The notes under the pieces: model-generated
What the model saw: only the letters and a program-made list of their open reading frames with translations
What the model was told of the DNA's origin: nothing
The model's database searches: none
Origin: an uncultured Allomuricauda sp.
GTDB lineage: Bacteria; Bacteroidota; Bacteroidia; Flavobacteriales; Flavobacteriaceae
Assembly (NCBI RefSeq): GCF_947258355.1
Contig: NZ_CAMYIC010000024.1
Span: 1-64,000, forward strand
DNA: 64,000 nt
Direction: 5' to 3'
Translations under genes and position numbers: made by a program
Shown: one piece after another, positions 24,951-34,854 of the stretch
Position numbering within the stretch: position 1 is the stretch's first letter
Layout: the number at the start of each line of letters is the position of its first letter

Positions 24951-26456
24951 CTACATGCCATGTTGGAACAAATGGTAATAGGCCTCATTGGCGTGGAGTT
25001 GATCTTTGAACGCCCTTAGTTTTGTGTCGGCATCTATCACTAAAAGTTCTATCCCGAAAATATCGGCAAAATCTTCCATATATTCCGTAGTCAATGCCTG
25101 AGTATAAACGGTATGATGCGCGCCTCCGGCATGAATCCACGCTGTTGCGGCAATTTCCAAATTAGGCTTGGCATCCCAAAGTACACGTGCCACTGGTAGT
25201 TTTGGCAAATCGGCCATCGGTTCCACGGCTTCAACTTCATTAACGATCAACCGGAACCTGTTCCCCATATCGATCAATGAGGCATTCAAAGCATCACCAG
25301 CAGGGGAATCAAACACCAATCTTACAGGATCTTCTTTACCTCCAATACCCAATGGGTGCACTTCACAAGATGGTTTTGCACTTGCAATGGAAGGACAAAT
25401 CTCCAACATGTGGGAACCCAAAACATAATCTTTTTGTGGGGTAAAGTGGTAGGTATAATCCTCCATGAACGAGGTTCCACCTTCCAATCCTTCGGCCATT
25501 ACCTTCATAGTTCTGGTAAGGGCTGCGGTTTTCCAATCTCCTTCTCCCCCAAAACCGTAACCATCTGCCATTAAACGTTGAACCGCGAGTCCTGGTAATT
25601 GTTTCAAGGCTCCAAGATTCTCAAAAGTATCAGTAAAAGCCTTGAACCCACCATCTTCCAAAAAGGTTCTCATGCCAATTTCAATTTTTGCGGCATCTAC
25701 CAAAGATTGACGTTGCTCTCCACCTTTTTGCAATGCAGATGACAAGGTATAGCTAGCTTCATATTCTTCTACCAATTGATCGACTGTCTTTTGATCCAAT
25801 CCATCAATAATATTGGTAATATCAGAGGAGTCGTAACCGTTTACCGCTACACCAAAACGCATTTGAGCGGCAACCTTATCACCTTCGGTAACGGCAACCT
25901 CGCGCATATTATCTCCAAATCTGGCTACTTTCATGTGCTTTAATTCGTCTGCACCCAAAGCTACACGAGACCATATGGCCAATTTGTTTTGTACCCGCTC
26001 ATCTTTCCAATGGCCTACCACAACTTTACGGTTTTTACGCATCCTGGACATCATAAAACCAAATTCTCGATCACCATGTGCCGATTGGTTCAGGTTCATA
26101 AAATCCATATCAATGCTATCCCAAGGGATTTCAGCATTAAATTGTGTATGCAAGTGGCACATGGGCTTACTTAAAATATTTAGACCTGCTATCCACATTT
26201 TTGCAGGGGAAAAGGTATGCATCCATGCAACAACACCTATACAGGATGAATCGCTACTTGCTTCACGACAAAAGGCAGTAATCTCTTGTGGGGTAGTAAC
26301 TATAGGTTTGAAAACCAAAGTAACCGGTAATTTACCCGCTGCATTCAAACCATCAACAATAGCTTTTGAATTGCTGGCCACTTGTTTTAAAGTCTCCGGT
26401 CCGTATAAATGTTGGCTTCCTGTTACAAACCAGATTTCTTTTTTGGATATTTTCAT
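24951..26456 (-). CDS. araA: L-arabinose isomerase
   Basis: This 501-residue cytoplasmic enzyme converts L-arabinose to L-ribulose and needs manganese. It is full length (E. coli AraA has 500 residues). The metal-ligand motifs are present: [40 protein letters not shown] and the C-terminal [10 protein letters not shown]. The start [16 protein letters not shown] is canonical. It is in the middle of the operon araB-araD-araA-galM, 15 bp after araD. Confidence 0.97.
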   Translation of the reverse strand: MKISKKEIWFVTGSQHLYGPETLKQVASNSKAIVDGLNAAGKLPVTLVFKPIVTTPQEITAFCREASSDSSCIGVVAWMHTFSPAKMWIAGLNILSKPMCHLHTQFNAEIPWDSIDMDFMNLNQSAHGDREFGFMMSRMRKNRKVVVGHWKDERVQNKLAIWSRVALGADELKHMKVARFGDNMREVAVTEGDKVAAQMRFGVAVNGYDSSDITNIIDGLDQKTVDQLVEEYEASYTLSSALQKGGEQRQSLVDAAKIEIGMRTFLEDGGFKAFTDTFENLGALKQLPGLAVQRLMADGYGFGGEGDWKTAALTRTMKVMAEGLEGGTSFMEDYTYHFTPQKDYVLGSHMLEICPSIASAKPSCEVHPLGIGGKEDPVRLVFDSPAGDALNASLIDMGNRFRLIVNEVEAVEPMADLPKLPVARVLWDAKPNLEIAATAWIHAGGAHHTVYTQALTTEYMEDFADIFGIELLVIDADTKLRAFKDQLHANEAYYHLFQHGM

Positions 26457-26471
26457 TTAACTGTAATTTGA

Positions 26472-27173
26472 TTATTGACCGTAATAGGCATTTTTACCAT
26501 GTTTACGTTCGTAGTGTTTTTTTATTAGTGAATCTTTTAGTCTAGGAGCTTGTGGATTTATCTGCAAAGTCAGATAGGCCATTTGGGCCACTGTCTCCAA
26601 TACTTTGGTATTGTAGACCGCTTTTGCAGCATTTTTACCCCATGCAAATGGACCATGGTTTCCGATCAACACCATTTCCACCTCGTTGTAGTCCAAATTT
26701 CTTTCCTTGAAACAATCCAAGATTTGAATTCCGGTGTTGTGCTCGTAGTTTCCTTCAATGAGTTCATCTGCCATGGGTGGCGCACACGGAATATCTTGTG
26801 TTAAGTGATCGGCATGTGTGGTTCCAAAAATTGGAATATCCTTTTGGGCCTGTGCCCAAGAAACGGAATACATGGCATGCGTATGGGCTACACCTCCAAT
26901 ATTTGCCCAATTTTTATAGAGATAACTATGGGTTTTGGTATCGGATGAAGGCCTAAGTTTACCTTCCACTACATTATTATCATAATCCATGATAACGATA
27001 TCCTCAGGTTTTAGGGTTTCGTAGGGCACACCACTGGGCTTTATAGCAAAAACAGCATTGTCACGGTCCACAGCGCTCACATTACCAAAAGTGTAAATAA
27101 CCAAGCCCAAGGCATTTAGTTCCATATTGGCCTCATAGCATTCTTCTTTGAGCGATTTATATTTTGAGCTCAT
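26472..27173 (-). CDS. araD: L-ribulose-5-phosphate 4-epimerase
   Basis: This 233-residue class II aldolase-family enzyme converts L-ribulose 5-phosphate to D-xylulose 5-phosphate, linking arabinose to the pentose phosphate pathway. The metal-binding GGVAHTHAMYSVSWAQ and FGTTHADH motifs and the phosphate-binding GNVSAVDRD and KPSGVPYE stretches are seen. It lies 2 bp after araB and 15 bp before araA, in the same operon. Confidence 0.96.
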   Translation of the reverse strand: MSSKYKSLKEECYEANMELNALGLVIYTFGNVSAVDRDNAVFAIKPSGVPYETLKPEDIVIMDYDNNVVEGKLRPSSDTKTHSYLYKNWANIGGVAHTHAMYSVSWAQAQKDIPIFGTTHADHLTQDIPCAPPMADELIEGNYEHNTGIQILDCFKERNLDYNEVEMVLIGNHGPFAWGKNAAKAVYNTKVLETVAQMAYLTLQINPQAPRLKDSLIKKHYERKHGKNAYYGQ

Positions 27174-27175
27174 GC

Positions 27176-28852
27176 TTATTGATTTTTATTGGTTTGGTCT
27201 TCCACAAAACTTCCGAGTTGTTTGTACTCCTCCAATAATTTGGAATACACTTCCACTTGGGAGGATTGTGGGAAATATTCTGCTTCAAAATCACTTCCCA
27301 TTACTTTACTGGCCTCAATCACATTTTCGTAAATGCCTGATGCTACGGCTGCATAAATTGCCGCACCCAAAGCAGGGGCTTGGTCCGATTCTGCAACTTT
27401 AATGGGCATGTTCAATACGTTGGCCAAGGTTTGCATAATAAAAGGCGATTTTCTTGCCACACCGCCAATACCTATTACGGTTTCGATTTTTACTCCTTCT
27501 TCCTCAAAACGATCAACGATCATCTTGGCTCCAAAACAAATCGCGTTCACTAAGGATTTAAAAATATGTGGTGCCTTGGTTCCCAAAGAGATTCCAGAAA
27601 TAGCACTTTTTAATTCTTGATTTGCATCCGGTGTTCTTCTTCCATTTACCCAATCCAAGGCTACTGGAATTGCCTCGGCCAAGGGAATGTTTTCTGCTTG
27701 TTCGGCCAAAGCTCTAATAAATTTGGATTCCACTTCAGCTTTAAGTTCTTCTTTTTGAGCATCGGAAAGAACCTTCGAATTCAAAACTAGGTTGTCTATT
27801 GGCCATTGCAATACACTTTTGAACCATGCCAACACATCGCCAAAAGCGGATTGACCTGCTTCCAACCCTACCATTCCAGGAATTACGGAACCATCAACCT
27901 GTCCACAAATTCCTTTAACGGTTTTGTCCCCCACAGCCTCGTTGGAGGATACCATAATATCGCAAGTGGAAGTTCCCATTACCCTAACCAGGGCATGGTG
28001 ATCCACTTTGGCACCAACAGCTCCTGCATGGGCATCAAAAGTTCCTACGGCAATCACAGTATCGGTGGTTAGTCCCAATTTGCCTGCCCACTCTTCATTT
28101 AAATGACCGGCTATTTCGTTGGACGTAAATGTTTCTTCATACAAATCATCTCGAAGTGATGCCAAATAGGGGTCCAATCTGGAAAGAAACTCTTTATCGG
28201 GGAGTCCGCCCCAGCTCTCGTGCCACATAGCCTTATGACCTGCAGCACATCTACTTCTCTTAAATGCTTTTAAATCCTTTTCATCTGCCAAAAGGTAGGT
28301 GATAAAATCACAATGCTCCATCCAGGTGTGCGCGGCATCGATTACACTTTTGTCTTCCCTGGCCACATGAAGTATTTTGGCCCAGAACCACTCAGAAGAA
28401 TAAATACCTCCTTCGAACATGGTATAATCAACTCCTCCCCAACTTCTGGCCAATTCATTGATTTCATTGGCTTCATTTACAGCTGTATGATCTTTCCAAA
28501 GCACCATCATCGCATTTGGATTCTCTTTAAAACCCTCTACACAGGCCAATGCAGTTCCATCTTCGGTCACTGGCATTGGGGAAGAACCTGTTGTATCAAT
28601 ACAAATACCCTTTACAGTTTCTGGAGATACACCACTTTGCTCCATTACAGATGTTATGGTATGTTCCAATCCCTCTATGTGATCCAAAGGGTGTTGTCGA
28701 AACTGGTTAACGGCAGGCTTACAATATTTTTGCGCTTTCCATCTTGGATACCAGAATACTTCGGAAGCCAACTCTGCACCATTTTGGGCATCGATCATAA
28801 CCGCTCTTACCGAGTCGGAACCATAATCGAGTCCTATTACATATTTTTTCAT
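27176..28852 (-). CDS. araB: Ribulokinase (FGGY family)
   Basis: This 558-residue FGGY kinase phosphorylates L-ribulose with ATP. The N-terminal GLDYGSDSVRAVMIDAQNG and GICIDTTGSSPMPV are the ATPase-fold signatures; the C-terminal domain has VRVMGTSTCDIM, GLEAGQSAFGD and VIGIGGVARKSPFIMQTLANV. Length matches E. coli AraB (566). It is the first of the catabolic araB-araD-araA genes, 26 bp after the GH97 gene. Confidence 0.96.
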   Translation of the reverse strand: MKKYVIGLDYGSDSVRAVMIDAQNGAELASEVFWYPRWKAQKYCKPAVNQFRQHPLDHIEGLEHTITSVMEQSGVSPETVKGICIDTTGSSPMPVTEDGTALACVEGFKENPNAMMVLWKDHTAVNEANEINELARSWGGVDYTMFEGGIYSSEWFWAKILHVAREDKSVIDAAHTWMEHCDFITYLLADEKDLKAFKRSRCAAGHKAMWHESWGGLPDKEFLSRLDPYLASLRDDLYEETFTSNEIAGHLNEEWAGKLGLTTDTVIAVGTFDAHAGAVGAKVDHHALVRVMGTSTCDIMVSSNEAVGDKTVKGICGQVDGSVIPGMVGLEAGQSAFGDVLAWFKSVLQWPIDNLVLNSKVLSDAQKEELKAEVESKFIRALAEQAENIPLAEAIPVALDWVNGRRTPDANQELKSAISGISLGTKAPHIFKSLVNAICFGAKMIVDRFEEEGVKIETVIGIGGVARKSPFIMQTLANVLNMPIKVAESDQAPALGAAIYAAVASGIYENVIEASKVMGSDFEAEYFPQSSQVEVYSKLLEEYKQLGSFVEDQTNKNQ

Positions 28853-28878
28853 TGCTCCTTAACTAACTTCTATCGTTC

Positions 28879-30810
28879 TTAAATTTTTATCACGAATCCC
28901 CCATAGGGCTCTACCTCTATTTCCATTTGGGAATTGTCCACTTCTTTTATTCCAGGAATCTTTGATCCATTATCGTAAAACAGTGTACCTGAATTATTTT
29001 CGGTAAAGGAAAGGTCGACTGTCCACGATTTGTCAACTTCTTCACCGTTTATTCCCACGACATACCAATCCGTACCCTTGCGTCTGGCCAATATGACTTC
29101 TTTACCTGGATATCCTTGAACAAATTTCACTTCATCCCACTGTGTAGGTACCTGCTTTAACATATCTACCACTGCCTCAGGCATCTTGGCCATTCCCTGA
29201 GGTATTTCAGCAATATGCTGTATGCCTGATGTGAACAAAATGGGCAACGCCAATTCAAAAGTCGTTGTTGTTCTTCGATTGATATAGGGGATACTATCCA
29301 ACACCATGGGGGTGAAATCCATGGGGTCGTACACATTTCTTGTAAACGGAATTACTGCACAATGGCTTGGTTGAAGATCAGCATTGGCCTGATCAAATGT
29401 AACGAACTCCTCCCCTTTTATGGATTCCATGGTCATAAGGTTTGGATAAGTACGGTGCCATCCTCTTGGTAGGGTTGCCCCATGAAAGTTAATCAACAGG
29501 CCAAAATCTGCGGCATCTTGTAAAATACCATGGTAATAAGCAATCATGGATTGTCCGTCGCCTCCAAAAAAGTCAATTTTTAATCCGCCCACCCCCATTT
29601 TTTTAAGCTTGGAGAACTCTTCTCTTCGGTCCTTTGAATTCAGTAGTTTACTTTTTGGGGTATATTCCGTACTGTTCCAATCTCCTGAAGAATTGTACCA
29701 TAGGATAACTTTTACTCCTTTCGAGTCTGCATAATCAATAAGTTCCTGCATCCGCTCATATCCGATTTTTTGGTCCCAATTCACATCGATCAAGGTATAG
29801 GGCCAGTTCATGGAAGCGGCATAGTCAATAAATTGATGGGATGTTTCATAATCGATCTTATCATCTTTCAACAGCACCCAGCTCCATGTGGCCAGACCCC
29901 CTTTTACGGGAGAGGTATCCATGGTAATTGCCGGCGCTGCCAAATCGGTTCCAAGGGTACTTTCTACAATTTGATCTAGATCACCCACAGAAATAATTCT
30001 CCATGGCGTTGTGACAGGCAACTCGCCTTTCGGCAACAATCCTCCTTCTGGGAACACTTCTTCTTTTTGAGGAAAACTCACAGCCAATCCATTTTTATCA
30101 TCGTCATACATCAGCCTTGTTCCGCAGTAGTCTTCATGCAAATCGGTTTCGCTCACCAATAACCAGGAATCACCTGTTTTGAACAACGCAGGGTACACAT
30201 ATCCCTCTCCTATCGGGGAAGGCTCATCTACAGGAATCTCCATTTGATAGTGTTCCTCGTAGGAAGGATTGGTCTCGCTCCAGCCAGTTTTTGCTTTTGA
30301 CATGGGCTGCATCCATGAAACTGTATTCTCGGAAAAGCCGTAGCTAGAAGATTCCCCGGTAATTTTGATAGGTTGCCCCTCTTTACCCACAACTCGATAT
30401 CTAAACGCAAAACCGGTATCTGACAAATCGAAATGGCATTCCAAAGTCATGTCACTTTCTGAAGAAAAGCTCATCACATATCTATTTGCGTTATAGCTAA
30501 TGTCCTTTTGTTTACCATGAAACAGGGTATACGATTCGTCAATTTGTTGAACAGCTTGCTTTTTGTCCAGCTTCAGTCCTTTTGATAAATCAACATTTTC
30601 CAAAATGAGCCCAATGTAGGAAGTATCCAACACCATACTATCCTTATGGAATAATTGGTAAAAAGGTTTTCCTTCATCATCCAAAAACAACGCTGCCCTC
30701 AAGGTTCCTTCTTGGTTGGTCATGGAAACACCATCCCTTTCCGGTTCACAACCGAAAAAGAATGCCGTCAAAACAAACAGCAATATGATGTTACCAACCC
30801 AATTCTTCAT
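28879..30810 (-). CDS. GH97 glycoside hydrolase, retaining type (alpha-galactosidase or beta-L-arabinopyranosidase)
   Basis: This 643-residue lipoprotein (signal ending FFFGC) belongs to GH97: an N-terminal super-beta-sandwich (to about 280), a (beta/alpha)8 barrel (about 290-540) and a C-terminal beta domain. In the barrel, D413 of GGLKIDFFGGD sits where the retaining GH97 enzymes have their catalytic nucleophile; inverting alpha-glucosidases such as SusB lack it. Retaining members cleave alpha-galactosides or the stereochemically equivalent beta-L-arabinopyranosides. In an arabinose operon the second activity is attractive. It lies 3 bp after a GH51 gene. Confidence 0.85.
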   Translation of the reverse strand: MKNWVGNIILLFVLTAFFFGCEPERDGVSMTNQEGTLRAALFLDDEGKPFYQLFHKDSMVLDTSYIGLILENVDLSKGLKLDKKQAVQQIDESYTLFHGKQKDISYNANRYVMSFSSESDMTLECHFDLSDTGFAFRYRVVGKEGQPIKITGESSSYGFSENTVSWMQPMSKAKTGWSETNPSYEEHYQMEIPVDEPSPIGEGYVYPALFKTGDSWLLVSETDLHEDYCGTRLMYDDDKNGLAVSFPQKEEVFPEGGLLPKGELPVTTPWRIISVGDLDQIVESTLGTDLAAPAITMDTSPVKGGLATWSWVLLKDDKIDYETSHQFIDYAASMNWPYTLIDVNWDQKIGYERMQELIDYADSKGVKVILWYNSSGDWNSTEYTPKSKLLNSKDRREEFSKLKKMGVGGLKIDFFGGDGQSMIAYYHGILQDAADFGLLINFHGATLPRGWHRTYPNLMTMESIKGEEFVTFDQANADLQPSHCAVIPFTRNVYDPMDFTPMVLDSIPYINRRTTTTFELALPILFTSGIQHIAEIPQGMAKMPEAVVDMLKQVPTQWDEVKFVQGYPGKEVILARRKGTDWYVVGINGEEVDKSWTVDLSFTENNSGTLFYDNGSKIPGIKEVDNSQMEIEVEPYGGFVIKI

Positions 30811-30813
30811 TCT

Positions 30814-32832
30814 CTAGATATTGATTTTATAGATTGAAAATTTCATCGATGGGATTTCAGCTTTTAGCATATTCCCTTCTATGGAAGCAGTTCCTTCCTT
30901 GGGACTGATTTTCATTGGTTCTTCAAATGAGTTTTCGGCCTCTAAATCGTCCATTCCCATCATCAACACCGAAACATTAGTTGTAATACTGCCGCCCTCT
31001 ATTTGAATAGAAAGGTTTTGATTTTGTTCTGATGTATTCACCACCTTAATAATCAATTCATTGGTATTGACATCTTTGACCGCAGTGGCATATAGCCCAT
31101 CTTTTCCAATAATTTTATCTCCATTCTCGGTAATCTTTAAAAGGTCCGTACCTGGATTAGTGGAATACATTTTTTGCACCTGATAATTAGGTGTGCCAAA
31201 CGATTCCAAGTTATTGAACCAAATCATGTCAGGCGTCCATTGCCAACCATCGGCATGTGCCATCAAAGGTGCATAGGATGTGAGGTGAACCACCTCTGCA
31301 TTTCTTTCCAACCCGGTCATGAAGGCAGCTTCAGAAAGTGCGGACTCCCAGTTGTTCTTATTTTCAGGGCTCGCTATGGCCACGGTTTGCGCAGCATATT
31401 CCCCTGCAAAAACCTTGGGTCCATTACGATTATAGCTATCATAACGATCTGCATTTTCGCGGAACCATTCTGGTGGCTTGTAGTAGTGTTCATCTACAAT
31501 TTCGGCATTCATTTGCTTCAACTGTTCCCAGCCATATTCAAAATAATCTCCTTCTGGGAAGGGACCGCTACCAGAAACAATGATGATTTCCGGATATTTG
31601 GATTTGATGGCCTTTTCAAAGACTTTATATCTTTCGATGTAGGCTGGTCCCCACTGCTCATTTCCGATTCCAATGTATTTCATGTTGAAGGGTTCCGGAT
31701 GGCCCATATCGGCACGTACCTGGCCCCAAGGGGTGTCGGTACCGCCATTGGCGAACTCTATCAAATCAAGGGCATCTTGTACGTATGGAGCTAATTCATC
31801 CATGGGAACCAGTTCCCCTGTATTAAACTGGCAAGCAATTCCACATCCCAAAATGGGAAGGGGTTCTGCTCCCATATCCTCGGACAATTGGAAGTATTCG
31901 AAGAACCCAAGACCAAAACTCTGATAGTAATCCGGCGTTGGTCGGTGTGCAAATTCGGTATTCCAACGATTCACCAATATTTCCCTATCCTCGATATCGC
32001 CAACGGTTTTTTTCCATTGGTATCTTCGGGCCAATGTTCTTCCTTCTACAATACATCCTCCTGGAAAACGAAGGAACCCTGGGTTCAAATCGTCCAATAA
32101 TTGAACTAAATCCTTGCGAAGCCCCTTTTTTCTTCCTTTCCATGTATCTTGAGGAAAAAGGGAAATCATATCCAAGTCAATTTCACCTTCACCCTCGAAG
32201 GTGATCTTGACCTTTGCTTTCATTTCAGTTTTGGATACTTTGAAGGTTGATTCGTAAGTTTTCCAAGAATCGCTATCAGGTGATACAGCAGTCTCCCCAA
32301 GTACATTATCCAAAGAATCTATCACTTGGAGTTTGATTTTTTGGATATCCCCGGAATGTTTCGCAGCATCTACCGAAAAGTCGTATTGAGCGCCCTCTTT
32401 AACTCCCATTCCCCGGAAGCCTTCATTTATGAGCACGTAACCTTCATCGTTTTTGACCGAAACACGGGCAAAATTATGATTGGTTCCTTCGTCCGAATAT
32501 TTGATGACCGATAAAAATCCGGACTCATTGTTATAAGAATGCCTATCGCTATTGGGCTCCACCCAACCCGTTTTGGGCAAGGTAAATTCAAAGGAGCGGT
32601 TTTTTATCATTTCGGCGTACAACCCGCCATCTGCGGCAAAGTTGATATCCTCAAAAAAGATACCGTACATAGTGGGTTGTATTTTTATACCCGTATCCTC
32701 CATGTTCACCACCAATTCCCTATCGATATCTATTGCGCTATCATTGGCTTTGGTTTCCTCTTGATTTTTACAGCTATAAAAACCCAAGACCATAACCAGT
32801 GCCAAAATCAGTACTCTAGTCATATTTTTCAT
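30814..32832 (-). CDS. GH51 alpha-L-arabinofuranosidase (large, with N-terminal carbohydrate-binding region), lipoprotein
   Basis: This 672-residue exo-enzyme should release terminal alpha-L-arabinofuranose. The signal peptide ends LVMVLGFYSC, so it is a lipoprotein. Residues about 40-220 form a beta-sandwich (GGLYAEMIKNRSFEF through EGEIDLDMISLFP), followed by the GH51 barrel (FRFPGGCIVEGRT, IGIGNEQWGPAY with acid/base E392, VFAGEYAA with nucleophile E478) and a C-terminal beta domain. It resembles the long, plant-type GH51 enzymes, unlike the shorter GH51 at 35871-37418, so the two probably differ in preferred substrate. Gap to GH97 is 3 bp. Confidence 0.92.
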   Translation of the reverse strand: MKNMTRVLILALVMVLGFYSCKNQEETKANDSAIDIDRELVVNMEDTGIKIQPTMYGIFFEDINFAADGGLYAEMIKNRSFEFTLPKTGWVEPNSDRHSYNNESGFLSVIKYSDEGTNHNFARVSVKNDEGYVLINEGFRGMGVKEGAQYDFSVDAAKHSGDIQKIKLQVIDSLDNVLGETAVSPDSDSWKTYESTFKVSKTEMKAKVKITFEGEGEIDLDMISLFPQDTWKGRKKGLRKDLVQLLDDLNPGFLRFPGGCIVEGRTLARRYQWKKTVGDIEDREILVNRWNTEFAHRPTPDYYQSFGLGFFEYFQLSEDMGAEPLPILGCGIACQFNTGELVPMDELAPYVQDALDLIEFANGGTDTPWGQVRADMGHPEPFNMKYIGIGNEQWGPAYIERYKVFEKAIKSKYPEIIIVSGSGPFPEGDYFEYGWEQLKQMNAEIVDEHYYKPPEWFRENADRYDSYNRNGPKVFAGEYAAQTVAIASPENKNNWESALSEAAFMTGLERNAEVVHLTSYAPLMAHADGWQWTPDMIWFNNLESFGTPNYQVQKMYSTNPGTDLLKITENGDKIIGKDGLYATAVKDVNTNELIIKVVNTSEQNQNLSIQIEGGSITTNVSVLMMGMDDLEAENSFEEPMKISPKEGTASIEGNMLKAEIPSMKFSIYKINI

Positions 32833-32851
32833 GTTGTTTAGTTTGTAGATT

Positions 32852-34822
32852 TTAATTCTCTTCCACTGGCAACCATACTTTCATTTTTCCAATGCCGCGA
32901 TTGGACCATGTGTAATATGGAATTGCCGTTAATTTTTCGTTTGATATCGTGTTGACCCCACCCAATAATTCGGGCTGCATTTCCACATTAAATTCCTCGT
33001 TTGCTGTTAATTGGATTTGGTCAAAAGCGTCTTTGTTATCGATTTCCTCCACTGCATAAACTATGGGGCCGTATTCGAGCGACATTTTTCCTTTATCCTC
33101 TTCAACCAAAGGATTGGCCATTACTTTTTTAACGGACATTGGAAACTCCAGTTCCACCACATCCCCTGATTCCCATGTTCTGGTGATGGTGAAGTAACCG
33201 TTATCGGTAACCGCATTAAACTCTTCGCCATTTAAGGTAATCTTATTGCTTGCCTCATCTTTGGTTGCATACTGATACAAATCTCCCGGCAAAACGGTAT
33301 TCCTCGACCATCCCGGTATTCTAAATTTTATGGTAAACTCACCTGTCTCTTCTGGATCAACAGTGAATTTCACTTTGCCATCCCATGGGTAGGATGTATC
33401 CTGTGAGACCAACACATCTTGTTCCTTCAATTCCACCCTTGCCTCATTGCTTGCGTAGAGATTCGCGTATAGTGTATTTCCCGTTTTGGAATAAATCAGA
33501 CCTGGTATAGCAGGAATAAAACGAATTACATTGGTAGGACAACAAGAGCAATCGAACCAATCTTTTCGTGTGCATGCGCCTTGATTGAACTTATAAACCC
33601 CGTCGGATTCCAACGCATTTGGATAGAAAAACTTTTCACCATCCAAAGAAAGTCCCGAGATCAATCCATTATATAGTGTACGTTCTATCACATCGAAATA
33701 TTTGACATCACCGGTTAGGTTGTGCAACCTATGGTTCCAGTATACATCTCCTATAGCTGCGCATGTTTCATTATAGGCTGTTAAGTTGGGTAATTCATAG
33801 TTTTCGCCAAATGCCTCTCCATCGTGTTTTGCACCTATGCCCCCTGTAACGTACATTTTTTTGTTTACCATGTTCTCCCATAGCGCGTTCACCGCATCCA
33901 GATAGGCAGTATCTTTTTTAATAGCAGCAATGTCCGTCATTGCAGCATACATATACACAGCACGTACGGCATGACCCACTACTTCGTCTTGGTCTACAAC
34001 AGGAACATGATCTTGGGAATAAGGCCCAAACAATTCATGGTTTTTAGGGTTGCCCCTATTGTCCAAAAAGTATTTAGAGAGTTTCAGGTACTCCTCTTTC
34101 CCTGTAATCTGATATAATTTAATAAGTCCTGTTTCTATGATCTGATGTCCAGGGACAGCATCAATTTTACCTTCGTCATCCCCGAATGTCTTTACCATTA
34201 AATCGGCATTCTTTAAAGCAATGTCCAAGAAGTTTCTTTTCCCTGTTGCTTTGTAGTGAACCGATGCAGCTTCGTATAAATGCCCCGCATTGTAGAGTTC
34301 GTGACTCATAAAGAGACCGTCCCAACGTTTAGCTTCTTTGACCTCCACCCATGGAGCCGGAGGTTTTGCGGGATTGATGGTTCGCCAAGTGGTTAGATAA
34401 CCATCCATCTCTTGACCAACTTTAATAATCGATACCAAGGAATCCACTAATTTTTCAAGCTTTGGGTTTGGGGAACTGATTAAGGAATTGGACGCTCCCT
34501 CAATAATTTTATAGACGTCGGTATCATCGAAAGGCATGGCTCCCCTAACCTCACCATTCAATTCTCCGCCTGCGATCAAGAAATTATCAAATCTTCCTTC
34601 CTGTTCACATTTTTCTATGGCATACTCAATCGTCTTGTTTTGTACCCTTTCTATTATTGGCAGCCAAAACTCATCCTTAATCTTTACGTTTTGAATGTTT
34701 ACAGGTTCAATTTCATACCCCTTTGGCTCTTCGATATCTTCCGATACAGTTGCATTGTTTTTACAATTGATCAGTAACAGCGCCAGTGCAATTATCCATG
34801 TAGTATTTTTTATGCTCATCAT
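32852..34822 (-). CDS. GH127 family beta-L-arabinofuranosidase (DUF1680), lipoprotein
   Basis: This 656-residue enzyme starts at the ATG at 34822 (signal peptide MMSIKNTTWIIALALLLINC); the open frame further upstream overlaps the GH43 stop region and lacks signal character. The GH127 zinc-thiolate site is complete: E352 and C354 in YNETCAA, and C427/C428 in DCSCCPTN, where the cysteine pair supplies the nucleophile. GH127 enzymes remove beta-1,2-linked L-arabinofuranose, as in the hydroxyproline-linked arabinosides of extensins and in pectic side chains. The protein is in the arabinose operon between GH43 and GH51. Confidence 0.92.
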   Translation of the reverse strand: MMSIKNTTWIIALALLLINCKNNATVSEDIEEPKGYEIEPVNIQNVKIKDEFWLPIIERVQNKTIEYAIEKCEQEGRFDNFLIAGGELNGEVRGAMPFDDTDVYKIIEGASNSLISSPNPKLEKLVDSLVSIIKVGQEMDGYLTTWRTINPAKPPAPWVEVKEAKRWDGLFMSHELYNAGHLYEAASVHYKATGKRNFLDIALKNADLMVKTFGDDEGKIDAVPGHQIIETGLIKLYQITGKEEYLKLSKYFLDNRGNPKNHELFGPYSQDHVPVVDQDEVVGHAVRAVYMYAAMTDIAAIKKDTAYLDAVNALWENMVNKKMYVTGGIGAKHDGEAFGENYELPNLTAYNETCAAIGDVYWNHRLHNLTGDVKYFDVIERTLYNGLISGLSLDGEKFFYPNALESDGVYKFNQGACTRKDWFDCSCCPTNVIRFIPAIPGLIYSKTGNTLYANLYASNEARVELKEQDVLVSQDTSYPWDGKVKFTVDPEETGEFTIKFRIPGWSRNTVLPGDLYQYATKDEASNKITLNGEEFNAVTDNGYFTITRTWESGDVVELEFPMSVKKVMANPLVEEDKGKMSLEYGPIVYAVEEIDNKDAFDQIQLTANEEFNVEMQPELLGGVNTISNEKLTAIPYYTWSNRGIGKMKVWLPVEEN

Positions 34823-34854
34823 TGGTATCAATAAAAATTTTGAATCCAGCCCTT

